This document shows, one piece after another, positions 1 to 15,011 of a stretch of DNA of 64,000 nt. Location of the stretch: contig JAUNBJ010000004.1 in NCBI GenBank assembly GCA_030535245.1, positions 1-64,000 on the forward strand. The letters run 5' to 3'. Source of the DNA: Planctomycetia bacterium (GTDB lineage: Bacteria > Planctomycetota > Planctomycetia > Pirellulales > Thermoguttaceae). The notes beneath the pieces were generated by a model. That model was given only the letters and a program-made list of their open reading frames with translations, ran no database searches and had not been told where the DNA came from. The stretch's first letter is position 1, and each line of letters starts with the position of its first letter. The translations under genes and the position numbers were made by a program.

Positions 1-322
1 CCTCTACGGCTTCTTTCACTTCCGCTACTTCCGCAGCCGGTTTCTCCTCAGCCGCCGCTTCCGCAGCCACCTCAGCCGCGTCTTCACGCTCCTGATTTAC
101 CGCCTTCTCCTCTACCGCTTCCTCCAGTTTTTCCGCCGCTTTTTCCGCTTCCTGCGTCGTTGGAGCCGGAACCGCTTGCTGCTGGGCCGCCGCCTTCCGC
201 TGCGAACGAGTCCCACGACGCCCACGCCCTTGCGCATCCGCCTCCGAATTCATTCCCAGAAACACCGTCAACAATACCAGAGACAGCCCCGCCGTCAACC
301 ACTTTTGAATTTTTTTCGACAT
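1..322 (-). CDS. Secreted Ala/Glu-rich protein, 3' end outside window
   Basis: Reading leftwards from an ATG at 322, the frame stays open to the window edge (107 residues seen). It begins with a basic n-region (MSKKIQKW), a hydrophobic core and an AQG-like cleavage site near residue 37. An RGRRGTR basic patch follows, then a long Ala/Glu/Lys-rich stretch of low complexity (EKAAEKLEEAVEEK type) likely to be helical or disordered. AAGGA lies about nine bases upstream of the ATG, and a promoter is visible at 382-410. The function is not recognisable. Other open frames here are shadows of this composition-biased gene. Confidence 0.7.
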   Translation of the reverse strand, partial: MSKKIQKWLTAGLSLVLLTVFLGMNSEADAQGRGRRGTRSQRKAAAQQQAVPAPTTQEAEKAAEKLEEAVEEKAVNQEREDAAEVAAEAAAEEKPAAEVAEVKEAVE

Positions 323-381
323 TCCAAAGATTCCTTTTCTACATGAGAATACCCAGGGCTTCCTCTGCCCTATTCTCTAAC

Positions 382-410
382 AGCGTACCATAAAAAAAAC
401 GTGGTGTCAA
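382..410 (-). promoter_or_regulatory. Sigma-70-type promoter for the leftmost gene
   Basis: On the minus strand TTGACA (405-410) and TACGCT (382-387) are separated by 17 bases. The predicted start is about 50 bases before the ATG at 322. The rest of the 323-625 gap shows only A+T-rich sequence apart from the promoter at 546-574. Confidence 0.5.
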
Positions 411-545
411 TGAGGCAAAAAGACCTTTTGGGAACCCTTTTCTGAAATTTTTTCCAATTACCTTGAAGGTGGGCAAGGTGCGACGCCGACAAAAGATGGA
501 CAAACGTTTATAATTAAAAAATTTTTAACTTTTGTAGCGATTTCC

Positions 546-574
546 TTGATTTTAACGGTTCCCCGGCCGATATA
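546..574 (+). promoter_or_regulatory. Candidate promoter for the Gln-rich lipoprotein
   Basis: TTGATT (546-551) and GATATA (569-574) are 17 bases apart. They precede the lipoprotein ATG at 626, leaving a leader of about 45 bases that contains an AAAGGA ribosome-binding site. Confidence 0.45.
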
Positions 575-625
575 TGCCAAAAGAGAAAGGATTGGGTTTT
601 CCCATTATCAGCAAAGGATTGTAAA

Positions 626-1225
626 ATGAAAAAATATCTGTTTGCCTTCGCCTGCGTCGCCCTGGTCGTCGGACTGACCGGCTGCAAGTTGTGTTGTGCT
701 CCGTACGATTATTGTGGCCCGGTTTATCAATGCGGACAATGCTCCGATTTGGCCCATCGTCGCTGCGGTTCCATCGCCGGCCAACAATCCATGGTCGCCG
801 TTTCAACTCCCCAGGGAACCCTGCAACAGGTTCCCTCCAAACAGGTTCCGACCCCCGCCCCTGCCCCTGCCGTAGGTTCTCAGGTACAGCAGGTTCCGCC
901 GTCGTACCAGCGGTATCAGCAGGTGCAGTACCAGCAGTTCCAGAATCGCCAGGCCCAGCAGGCCCCGTTCCAGCAGACGGCTCAGGCCCCGGCACAAACG
1001 GGTGTGGTGCAGGCTGCCGCTTTGATTCCGACCCCGGCTTCCTCGGAACATGCTGCCAGGCAAAACATCCCCGCCGTCGTTCCACAGGAAGGCAAAATCG
1101 CCGTGAATGCCGACGGTTTCCAGGAAGTCGCCGTCTATGACGAAAACGGGCGTCTGCTCGGTTACGAAACCATCGACGCCGAAGGGAAGACGGTCAAGGC
1201 GCTGGATTTGAGCAACCTGCGATAA
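626..1225 (+). CDS. Gln-rich lipoprotein of unknown function
   Basis: A 199-residue protein. MKKYLFAFACVALVVGLTGC is a lipoprotein signal peptide with lipobox LTGC, so Cys20 is the expected lipidated residue. A Cys/Tyr-rich segment (residues 20-45, several CxxC-like pairs) follows. The middle, roughly 60-125, is dominated by Gln, Pro and Ala (QQV, YQQ repeats). A small C-terminal segment (about 150-199) contains a folded-looking VAVYDENGRLLGYETIDAEG motif. AAAGGA is spaced eight bases before the ATG. The protein is probably anchored in the cell envelope; the function is not known. It ends tail-to-tail with the minus-strand ligase gene. Confidence 0.75.
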   Translation: MKKYLFAFACVALVVGLTGCKLCCAPYDYCGPVYQCGQCSDLAHRRCGSIAGQQSMVAVSTPQGTLQQVPSKQVPTPAPAPAVGSQVQQVPPSYQRYQQVQYQQFQNRQAQQAPFQQTAQAPAQTGVVQAAALIPTPASSEHAARQNIPAVVPQEGKIAVNADGFQEVAVYDENGRLLGYETIDAEGKTVKALDLSNLR

Positions 1226-1260
1226 TTCCCGCTCGGTTTTCTCCGGCAGGCAAACCCCCT

Positions 1261-1283
1261 AAGCGCCGTCCCACGCGGCGCTT
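1261..1283. terminator. GC-rich hairpin between convergent genes
   Basis: AAGCGCCG (1261-1268) and CGGCGCTT (1276-1283) form a perfect 8-bp stem with a 7-base loop at the junction of two convergent genes. It overlaps the stop region of the minus-strand ligase. No U-tract follows on either strand, so termination is a guess. Confidence 0.35.
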
Positions 1284-2910
1284 ATCGCGCAGCCCAGAGT
1301 GCCAGTTTTTCACGGAAAATCTTGGCGTTGTGCCGAATGTCCACCGGAAACGACGGGTGGAACAACACCCGATGGATCGTCGCGGTCAACATGTTCGACC
1401 CGGCCAGCCGTAACAGTTCTTCCCGCAACGGCTCGGATTCCGCATACCCCCGGTTCAGTTCGACAATCATCACCGGTTCCCCGGCAACACCGACAAGCGC
1501 ACTTCGAGAAACGGCAGGGTGGTTGTTGAAAATCGCCTCGCACGGAATCGTAAACAGCGTCGTGCCGCCATGGGTGACGACGCGGTGCGCTTTTCGACCG
1601 CAAAACCAGAAACGTTCCTGCTCGTCGAGATACCCCACGTCCCCCATCCGGTGCCAGATAATATCCTCTCCGGCATCCTGCTTTTCGCGGATTTTCGACA
1701 GGGCGTTGTGCTGGGGAAGCGTCACATACTCCCGCGTAATCTGCGGCCCGGAAACGACCAGCTCCCCGACCTGCCCGGTGGGGAGTTCCTCCACTTCATC
1801 CAAGGTCGGAATCGGGTCGTCCGTAATCCGAATTACCTTCCAGCGAATCGACGGAAATTTTCGCCCCACGCATACCCCCGCCCCCTCACGGGTTCGGGCC
1901 GCCGTTTCCCCCAACACTTCTGTGGACGAAATCGTCGCCACCGGGAGCGCTTCGGTCGCGCCATACGGGGTATGAATCTCGCCGTCCGGGTGAATGATCT
2001 CCTTCACGCTCCGCATCACCGGCTCGGAAACCGGCGCTCCGGCAGTGAGGATCATCCGGACGTCCGGCAACGTTTCGCCACGCTCCCGACACCATTGCCC
2101 CACCACCTTCCAAATGGCCGGCGAGCCAAACGACTGCGTGACCCCCCAGTCCCGACACGCTTCCAGGATGTTCTTCGGGTCCACCGACGCCGGACGGCTG
2201 GCGTCCAAATCGGGAATGACCGCCGTCGAACCCATGGCGCAATTAAACAGTCCAAACATCGGAAATCCCGGCAGATCGGTCTGCCCCGGCTGGATGTTGT
2301 ACTGACGCGAAATCTCGCTCACCTGCGTGTTGAACGTCCGGTGCTGGTAGAGCACCCCTTTGGGCGGCCCGGTGCTCCCCGTCGTAAAAATAATGGCAGC
2401 GGGATCGTCCGGCGTCACGTTCTCCATAAACGGCCCCGGATAGGCCATGCGACGCAGCGCCGAAAGCGACGGCCCCCCCCAGAACCAGCGGTTCCCCACC
2501 GTCAACAGATATTTCGCCTTGCCAAACCGCCACGGCATGAGCCGCTGCACCGCCTGCACCAGCGAAATGGCTACGAACCCCTCCGGCTCGGCGTCCCGCA
2601 GGCAGCGCATGGTGTTTTTTATCCCCATCCCAGGGTCGATGAGGATCATCACCGCCCCCGATTTCAGCATTCCAAAGACGCACGAAACAAAATCAACCCC
2701 CGGCGTAACCAACACCGCCAGACGCATCCCCTTTTCCACACCGCTTCGACGCAGCCCAAACGCGATCCTGTCGCTATCCTCGTTCAGCTCCCGAAACGTG
2801 ATGGTTCGGTACTGCCGTTTGCCCTTTTTATACCCCAACGGCTCGACCACCGCCAGGCGATCCGGCTGGGTTTTTGCATAATGAACCAAATGTTGCGCAA
2901 CGTTGTTCAT
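1282..2910 (-). CDS. AMP-dependent acyl ligase, OleC-like
   Basis: A 542-residue ANL-superfamily adenylating enzyme. Visible motifs are the P-loop-like IIFTTGSTGPPKG (about residues 171-183), YGATEA (about 315) and GDVGYLDEQERFWFCGRKAH (about 420), the usual A3, A5 and A7/A8 motifs. The short form and the FWFCGRKAHRV signature resemble the OleC/beta-lactone synthetase and 'fatty acid CoA ligase' group. That group acts on long-chain beta-hydroxy acids in olefin biosynthesis, but no OleA, OleB or OleD neighbour is present here. The frame extends upstream, but the ATG at 2910 overlaps the previous gene's stop (ATGA) and aligns with the family start. It is the last gene of the rubrerythrin-DUF89 operon. 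The substrate is uncertain. Confidence 0.8.
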   Translation of the reverse strand: MNNVAQHLVHYAKTQPDRLAVVEPLGYKKGKRQYRTITFRELNEDSDRIAFGLRRSGVEKGMRLAVLVTPGVDFVSCVFGMLKSGAVMILIDPGMGIKNTMRCLRDAEPEGFVAISLVQAVQRLMPWRFGKAKYLLTVGNRWFWGGPSLSALRRMAYPGPFMENVTPDDPAAIIFTTGSTGPPKGVLYQHRTFNTQVSEISRQYNIQPGQTDLPGFPMFGLFNCAMGSTAVIPDLDASRPASVDPKNILEACRDWGVTQSFGSPAIWKVVGQWCRERGETLPDVRMILTAGAPVSEPVMRSVKEIIHPDGEIHTPYGATEALPVATISSTEVLGETAARTREGAGVCVGRKFPSIRWKVIRITDDPIPTLDEVEELPTGQVGELVVSGPQITREYVTLPQHNALSKIREKQDAGEDIIWHRMGDVGYLDEQERFWFCGRKAHRVVTHGGTTLFTIPCEAIFNNHPAVSRSALVGVAGEPVMIVELNRGYAESEPLREELLRLAGSNMLTATIHRVLFHPSFPVDIRHNAKIFREKLALWAAR

Positions 2911-3719
2911 TCTTTCGACATGTCCTTCGGGGTTTCCACAGGCGTTTCCACCGATTCCGTCCCTTCCGGGAAAATCCCCGCCGGAACCGCTATTGTCGCG
3001 TCGCCGCCGGGACGGGTCAGGGTTTGCAGGGAATCGTTCAAAACATCCTCCACCGTCTCGTGGGTTTCCTGCTTCACGTCGTGATACGTTTTTCGCCACT
3101 TGTTGACTTCTTTACTCTGCTCGATCGCCGCACTGTTTTTACGCACCCGATCCTCCCGCGCCGACCGCACAAACGAATGCACCGGATCGGTGATCTCCTC
3201 GCTTTTTTCCTTCGCTTCCGCCGCATCCTTCGCTTCCGCCACGTCGGGAATATCCACCACGTTCCCTTCCTCGTCGTACTGCAAATCCAGCAGCTTCATC
3301 AACCCCACGATCTCCCGATTCGACATCCCGACGATGATCTTTTCCCAATATTTGTGAATCAGTTCCCGATTCTTTTTCGTCAACGGAAAATACGGGTCGA
3401 TCTGCCGGTTCTGCACCAGACGCTGCGCGACCAGTTCCTCCTCCATCTCGGCGGACATTTCCTTCTCCGCCCGCTGCGCCGCTTCCCGCAGTGCCGCACG
3501 GTCGCGTTCCACGTTGCTGATGGCGTACGGCGACGTCCAGGTGTCCACCGGTTTGTAATACACATACCACAAAAGATAGATAAACCCGGATAACAACACC
3601 CCCAGAAAAACCAGCCGCAACAAAAGTCCTTTGAGGAAACTCCCCAAATCCCCGTCCGACCGGTGGGTTGCCCGACGAATGATGGGGGCGTCGTCGTCAT
3701 ATCGATCAAAATTTCGCAT
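2907..3719 (-). CDS. Membrane-anchored protein of unknown function
   Basis: 270 residues. The N-terminus is polar and acidic (about 1-25). One strong transmembrane segment spans about residues 33-53 (LVFLGVLLSGFIYLLWYVYY). A long charged, probably alpha-helical domain follows, rich in Glu, Arg and Lys, with segments such as REAAQRAEKEMSAEMEEELV. The tail is Pro/Thr/Glu-rich. No catalytic motif is evident. It lies between the DUF89 gene (12-base gap) and the ligase, whose ATG overlaps its stop, so translational coupling is likely. The function is not known. Confidence 0.7.
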   Translation of the reverse strand: MRNFDRYDDDAPIIRRATHRSDGDLGSFLKGLLLRLVFLGVLLSGFIYLLWYVYYKPVDTWTSPYAISNVERDRAALREAAQRAEKEMSAEMEEELVAQRLVQNRQIDPYFPLTKKNRELIHKYWEKIIVGMSNREIVGLMKLLDLQYDEEGNVVDIPDVAEAKDAAEAKEKSEEITDPVHSFVRSAREDRVRKNSAAIEQSKEVNKWRKTYHDVKQETHETVEDVLNDSLQTLTRPGGDATIAVPAGIFPEGTESVETPVETPKDMSKE

Positions 3720-3731
3720 GCTTCCGCTCTC

Positions 3732-4604
3732 TTAATTGTCCTGGGACGGCGGTATGAGCCGTCCGACAAACGTCCCTTTGGGAAGATTCACCATCCGGGA
3801 AATCACCCCACACTTGACCATGAACAGGTGGAAAATCTCCCGCCCGGCAGGTTGGAGGGTTTCAAAATTCCCCTGCCCCTTCGCCAACACCAGGTCCGCC
3901 TCCTGAAAACGACGGGAAAACTCCTCCCCCGTCTGTTCCAGCAACACGCCCGGTGCGTCGGAACCGGTATCGATAATCGTGCAGATATTCTCCAGCCCGG
4001 CAAAAACCGCGTCCTCCCGAGTTACGTCGTTGACGACCGGCCCCCCACGCACCGCCAGCGTCACCGGAAGGATCCGCGACAACTGCTCGATCAGGAGCCG
4101 GTCAAACACAATCTCTCCCGAATTGTCCGCAAGGTACAACAGATTATCGGCACTTTGTATCCGATGCTCCAGTTCCGGCATGTTCAGCCCGACAATCGGT
4201 TCCTTTTCCACCCGATCCACCGTTTTCCGGATTTCCTCCACCGACACGGAATCGAACGTCGAAAAATCGATGATGTTGCCCGCAATCGCAAAACGAATCG
4301 CCGTCTCTAAAGGATGCCTCGACGCCGCCAGACGTTCCCGAAGCTGCGGCAAAAGTCGCATCGCCGCGTCGTTCATCCGGTCTTTGATCTCACGGTACGG
4401 GTCGGCACAACGAAGCTGCTCCCGCACGATCCGGTGCATCTGCTGCGACGCCTCCGGCGGTGAAAGCGCATAATCGAAGTCCGCCAAAAGCCGCAGCGTC
4501 TGGCGGATCACCACGTCCGTTACGTTGCGGTCGGACGTGAATCTTTCCGTCGCGCTAACCGCCTGCCGAACGATACAGGAAAAACAGGGAGTTTGAATAC
4601 GCAT
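3732..4604 (-). CDS. DUF89 damage-control phosphatase-like protein
   Basis: 290 residues. It matches the DUF89/ARMT1-like family of metal-dependent phosphatases thought to remove damaged or harmful phosphometabolites. Recognisable pieces are the N-terminal CFSC pair (Cys7, Cys10), GNIIDF (about 106), LADNSGEIVFDR (about 157), GGPVVNDVT (about 184) and KGQGNFE (about 240). The conserved Asp, Asn and Glu residues in these pieces are those that bind metal and phosphate in the family. A TTG five codons upstream could be read, but the ATG at 4604 has GAAAGG placed correctly. The gene follows rubrerythrin by 15 bases, so both are probably co-transcribed. The physiological substrate cannot be told from sequence. 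Confidence 0.85.
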   Translation of the reverse strand: MRIQTPCFSCIVRQAVSATERFTSDRNVTDVVIRQTLRLLADFDYALSPPEASQQMHRIVREQLRCADPYREIKDRMNDAAMRLLPQLRERLAASRHPLETAIRFAIAGNIIDFSTFDSVSVEEIRKTVDRVEKEPIVGLNMPELEHRIQSADNLLYLADNSGEIVFDRLLIEQLSRILPVTLAVRGGPVVNDVTREDAVFAGLENICTIIDTGSDAPGVLLEQTGEEFSRRFQEADLVLAKGQGNFETLQPAGREIFHLFMVKCGVISRMVNLPKGTFVGRLIPPSQDN

Positions 4605-4619
4605 GGAATCCCTTTCCAA

Positions 4620-5192
4620 TCACCAGTTCTCCGCCAGACGTTCGTAATACGCCTGCGGATGGAAACATGCCGGACAAACTTCGGGCGCTTCCGTCCCTTC
4701 ATGGATGTAACCACAGTTGATGCAACGCCACTTTACCGGCTTGGGATCGACAAACGTCGTCCCCTTTTCCAGCCCCTCCAACAGCCCACGATAACGGTGT
4801 TCGTGCTGACGTTCCGCCACGGCGATCGCCTGGAACTGGTTTGCCAAATCGTCAAAACCTTCCTGACGGGCCACTTCCGCGAACTTGGGATACAATTCCG
4901 TCCATTCCTCTTTTTCCCCGCTTGCCGCCGCCATGAGATTTTCTTTCGTCGTGCCGACCACGCCCGCCGGGAATTTACCGGACACTTCCAAATCGCCCCC
5001 CTGCAAGTAGGAAAAGAACCGCTTGGCATGTTCCTTCTCCTGATTGGCGGTCTCCTCGAAAATTTGTGCAATCTGGACGTACCCTTCCTTCCGGGCTTTG
5101 GAAGCGAAGAAGGTATAACGATTTCGTGCCTGTGATTCCCCGGCAAATGCCGTCATTAAATTTTTCTCGGTCTGCGTACCCCGAATATCCAT
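4620..5192 (-). CDS. rbr: Rubrerythrin
   Basis: 190 residues, the normal length for a classical rubrerythrin. The N-terminal ferritin-like diiron domain shows ExxH pairs in EETANQEKEHAKRF and AVAERQHEHRYR. The C-terminal rubredoxin domain has CINCGYIH and CPACFHP (about residues 157-175), giving the four iron-binding cysteines. The enzyme reduces hydrogen peroxide in the cytoplasm of anaerobes and microaerophiles, which suggests an oxygen-avoiding lifestyle. The frame is open further upstream, but the ATG at 5192 has AAGGAG at good spacing and begins with MDIRGTQTEKNL, like the family. It is first in its operon, behind the promoter at 5253-5281. Confidence 0.95.
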   Translation of the reverse strand: MDIRGTQTEKNLMTAFAGESQARNRYTFFASKARKEGYVQIAQIFEETANQEKEHAKRFFSYLQGGDLEVSGKFPAGVVGTTKENLMAAASGEKEEWTELYPKFAEVARQEGFDDLANQFQAIAVAERQHEHRYRGLLEGLEKGTTFVDPKPVKWRCINCGYIHEGTEAPEVCPACFHPQAYYERLAENW

Positions 5193-5252
5193 GGTTTTTG
5201 CTCCTTTCCAGGAAATAAAGAAAACGGAGAGCCCCAAAAGCTCCATATCATT

Positions 5253-5281
5253 ATTTTACCCAAACCGTCTCCTTGTCGCAA
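5253..5281 (-). promoter_or_regulatory. Promoter of the rubrerythrin operon
   Basis: On the minus strand TTGCGA (5276-5281) and TAAAAT (5253-5258) are separated by 17 bases. The predicted transcript start is about 50 bases before the rubrerythrin ATG. Confidence 0.6.
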
Positions 5282-5451
5282 GGAGGGCGTACGATCGACC
5301 GCTTCTAAAAAACTCCATTCCGGCACAAAAATGGTAATTTATCGCTTTCCGACGGCGTGGACGGAAGGTTCCCCCATTGATAGCAGGCGAAAAATGGGAT
5401 TGCCCCCGAATCCGAAACCCGAAAACCCGAATGCACCGATTCCCAGTAGCC

Positions 5452-5479
5452 TTGACTTCACGGCCAAAGCCGCTATAAT
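5452..5479 (+). promoter_or_regulatory. Promoter of uvrA
   Basis: TTGACT (5452-5457) and a perfect TATAAT (5474-5479) are 16 bases apart. The expected start near 5486 lies downstream of an earlier in-frame ATG (5331). This supports translation from the ATG at 5520. Confidence 0.7.
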
Positions 5480-5519
5480 ATACATTATTTTAAAAATTTT
5501 AAAACACACGACGCATTTT

Positions 5520-12386
<6,867 letters not shown>

Positions 12387-12395
12387 CGGCAGGCA

Positions 12396-13571
12396 ATGGC
12401 GACGTATTTGATATTCAGCGACGATTGGGGGCGGCATCCGTCCAGCTGCCAACACCTGACGCGGTTTTTGCTGCGACCGGAGAATCGGGTGTTGTGGGTC
12501 AACACGATCGGGACGCGTCCGCCCCGGTTGGACTGGCTGACGGCGAAGCGGGGGTTTGAGAAGGTTTTTTCGTGGATGTTCTGCAAGCATACCGAGGCGG
12601 AAGATGCGGGGGAAAACGGAATTTACGGAGCCTCTCCGACCGTACACCATCCGATGATGTGGCCATGGTTTCGGCACACGTGGGATCGGAAGCTGAATCG
12701 ATGGTTCCTGCGGCTGGCGATTCGGAAGCTGCTGAAAAATGCGGAGCCTCCGATCCTTGGCGTCACGACGCTGCCGATTGTGGCGGACGTCATGACGCGG
12801 GAGTTTGGAATCGACCGGTGGGTTTATTACTGCGTGGATGATTGGAGTCTCTGGCCGGGGATGGATTCGCGACCGTTGGCCGAGATGGAAAAAAAGGTGG
12901 TGCAAAACGCCGACGTCCTGATCGCGGCAGGAACGTCGCTGCAAAAACGGCTGGCGGAAATGGGGCGGGATGCGGAACTGCTGACGCATGGCGTCGATTT
13001 GGATTTCTGGCGAAACGCACCCACTTCCGGGATGGAACCGGTTCTTCCGGCGGGACTGGAAAAACCGTACTACACGTTCTGGGGACTCATCGACGAACGG
13101 CTGGATTTGGACTGGATTCGCCACCTTTCCGACGATTTAACGCGAGGGACGCTGGTTTTTTCCGGGCCGTTCGTGTCGTCGGAGGTGCGGGAAAAACTGG
13201 AACGGATACCGCGAACCAAGCTGCTGGGATTCCTTCCTTACGCCCATTTGCCCCGGCTGGCGGCGGAGTCGGACGTGCTGCTCATGCCGTATCGGGACAT
13301 CGACGTAACGCGGCAGATGCAGCCGTTGAAAATGACGGAATATCTCGTTTCGGGGCTGCCGACCGTGGTGCGCGACCTCCCTGCCACGCGGGAATGGGCC
13401 GACGCCATGGACGTGGTGGACACGGCGGAAGCGTTTTCCCAAAAGGCCCGAAAACGTGCGGAAGGGGGCCTTCCAGAGGAACAGAAAATTGCCCGAAAAC
13501 GGGTGGAAAACGAATCGTGGCGGGCCAAGTCCACGCGATTTGAGGCGATTTTGCGAAAAGATTTACACTGA
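12396..13571 (+). CDS. Glycosyltransferase, GT-B fold
   Basis: 391 residues. The N-terminal half starts with YLIFSDDWGRHPSSCQHL and has CVDDWSLWPG, as in TuaH-like and group-1 glycosyltransferases that act on lipid or polymer acceptors. The C-terminal half has the donor-binding pattern seen in GLIDERLDL, FSGPF and LGFLPYAHLPRLAAESDVLLMPY, followed by PLKMTEYLVSGLPTV, the usual Glu-containing nucleotide-sugar-binding motif. No signal peptide is seen, so the enzyme is cytoplasmic and possibly membrane-associated. The ATG follows the uvrA stop by nine bases, and its stop overlaps the next start (TGATG). The sugar and acceptor are unknown. Confidence 0.85.
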   Translation: MATYLIFSDDWGRHPSSCQHLTRFLLRPENRVLWVNTIGTRPPRLDWLTAKRGFEKVFSWMFCKHTEAEDAGENGIYGASPTVHHPMMWPWFRHTWDRKLNRWFLRLAIRKLLKNAEPPILGVTTLPIVADVMTREFGIDRWVYYCVDDWSLWPGMDSRPLAEMEKKVVQNADVLIAAGTSLQKRLAEMGRDAELLTHGVDLDFWRNAPTSGMEPVLPAGLEKPYYTFWGLIDERLDLDWIRHLSDDLTRGTLVFSGPFVSSEVREKLERIPRTKLLGFLPYAHLPRLAAESDVLLMPYRDIDVTRQMQPLKMTEYLVSGLPTVVRDLPATREWADAMDVVDTAEAFSQKARKRAEGGLPEEQKIARKRVENESWRAKSTRFEAILRKDLH

Positions 13572-14752
13572 TGAAAAATGTAGTACCGATAACATCGACG
13601 AAACGGAAAGTGGATTTGAAAGGGCAGGTGCTGGAAGTCCGCGTGGTCACGGGGAAAGGGGGCGGCCCGGAAAAAACGATCCTGAACACCCCCCGTTATA
13701 TGAATCCGTTTGGATACCCGACAAAGTGCGCGTACATGCACCCGCCTGAGGATGACGGTTTTCAGGTCATTCTCGACCGGGCGAAAGAGCAGGATTGCGA
13801 AATTCTGGAGGTTCCCGACCGTGGCATGTTCGACCGGAGCGTGGGGCGGCGTCTGTTGGAACTGTGTCGTGCGCATGAAATCACGATCTGGCATGGTCAC
13901 GATTACAAAAGCAACGTCCTGGGTCTCTGGATACGGCGAAAACACCCGATGAAGCTGGTGACGACCGTCCATGGCTGGGTGAATCACACGTGGAAAACCC
14001 CGCTGTATTACCTGCTGGATCGCTGGAGCCTGCGGCACTACGACCATGTGATCTGCGTTTCGCACGACCTGTACGAACGCTGCCTGCGGCTGGGCGTGGC
14101 AAAGGAGAAATGTTCGCTGGTCGAAAACGCCATCGACACGAAGCAATATTCCCGTACCCTCAAACGGGAGGAGGCGAAAGCCCGTTTCGGGTTCCCGCAA
14201 GACCGCATCGTGCTGGGCGGTGTGGGGCGACTGTCGCCGGAAAAGAATTTTGCCGGACTGATCCGCGTCGTGGCCAAACTGCTGGACGAAAACCTGCCGA
14301 TTTCGCTTTATATTGCCGGGGACGGGCCGATTCAGGAATCCCTTCAACGGTTGATCGACTCTACGGGCCATGCCGACCAGATTCACCTGCTGGGTTTTTG
14401 CGCCAACATCCAGGAATTTTATCAGGGGCTGGATTTATTCGTGCTGAACAGCCTGCGGGAGGGGTTGCCTAACGTGGTGCTGGAGGCGATGGCGTACGAG
14501 GTTCCGGTGCTTTCCACGCGGGTGGCGGGGGTACCACGGGTGATCACGAATGGCTACAACGGCGTGTTGGTGGACATTCGGCGGGACGACCAGCTCGAAA
14601 CCATGCTTCGGACGCTCCTTACCGAAACCGACTACCGCCAGATGATCGCCTCCAACGGGCATTTGACGATTCTCAAGCAGTACCATTTTGGCCTGCGGAT
14701 GAAGAAAATCCGGGATATTTACGACTCGCTGCGAGGGAAAGAAGATGTTTGA
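13571..14752 (+). CDS. Glycosyltransferase family 4-type
   Basis: 393 residues with a GT4-like GT-B architecture. The N-terminal acceptor domain contains VTGKGGGPEKTIL (about 25) and TVHGWVN. The C-terminal donor domain contains GRLSPEKNFAGLI, YIAGDGP, LLGFCANIQEFYQGLDLFVL and SLREGLPNVVLEAMA. The last is the EX7E signature that holds the nucleotide sugar. It is coupled to the preceding glycosyltransferase by a TGATG overlap and overlaps the next membrane protein by eight bases. With hpnC downstream, glycolipid or exopolysaccharide assembly is plausible but not proven. Confidence 0.9.
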   Translation: MKNVVPITSTKRKVDLKGQVLEVRVVTGKGGGPEKTILNTPRYMNPFGYPTKCAYMHPPEDDGFQVILDRAKEQDCEILEVPDRGMFDRSVGRRLLELCRAHEITIWHGHDYKSNVLGLWIRRKHPMKLVTTVHGWVNHTWKTPLYYLLDRWSLRHYDHVICVSHDLYERCLRLGVAKEKCSLVENAIDTKQYSRTLKREEAKARFGFPQDRIVLGGVGRLSPEKNFAGLIRVVAKLLDENLPISLYIAGDGPIQESLQRLIDSTGHADQIHLLGFCANIQEFYQGLDLFVLNSLREGLPNVVLEAMAYEVPVLSTRVAGVPRVITNGYNGVLVDIRRDDQLETMLRTLLTETDYRQMIASNGHLTILKQYHFGLRMKKIRDIYDSLRGKEDV

Positions 14753-15011
14753 GGCGATCATGATGATCTGTTTCGGTGCCAGTTGGCCGGTGTCGCTCTG
14801 GAAACTTTGGTCCACGAAGCAGACCGGCGGTGTCAGCCTGCGATTTCACACGCTGGTTCTTATCGGTTATCTCAGCGGGATCGTGCATAAAATCCTGAAC
14901 CACCCCGACTGGGTGATTTTCCTGTACGTCGCCAACACCCTGATGGTCGCCGCCGCCATGACGCTGGTCGTGCGGTACCGTTTCTTTCCGTCGGGGAGCC
15001 GAACCCCATGA
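14745..15011 (+). CDS. Small PQ-loop/SemiSWEET-like membrane protein
   Basis: 88 residues with three hydrophobic segments (about 2-18, 33-50, 58-77). The first contains FGASWPVSLWKLWSTKQTGG, which resembles the PQ-loop or WP motif of SemiSWEET and MtN3-type half transporters (Pro in helix 1, followed by a basic loop and TGGVS). Such proteins dimerise to move sugars or other small solutes, but here the match is only by motif. GAGGGAAAG lies before its ATG, inside the previous gene. Its stop overlaps the hpnC start (ATGA). The function in this operon is open. Confidence 0.6.
   Translation: MFEAIMMICFGASWPVSLWKLWSTKQTGGVSLRFHTLVLIGYLSGIVHKILNHPDWVIFLYVANTLMVAAAMTLVVRYRFFPSGSRTP

Noticed and set aside
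160-393. Open plus-strand frame over the start of the leftmost gene
   Set aside because: It is the reverse complement of a composition-biased gene that has a better start, signal peptide and promoter on minus.
2911-3099. Longer ligase start at 3099
   Set aside because: This reading is out of frame with, and buried in, the upstream membrane-protein gene; the ATGA overlap at 2910 fits the family start.
5331-5519. Upstream ATG for uvrA
   Set aside because: The -35/-10 boxes (5452-5479) lie after it, and the added residues do not resemble UvrA.
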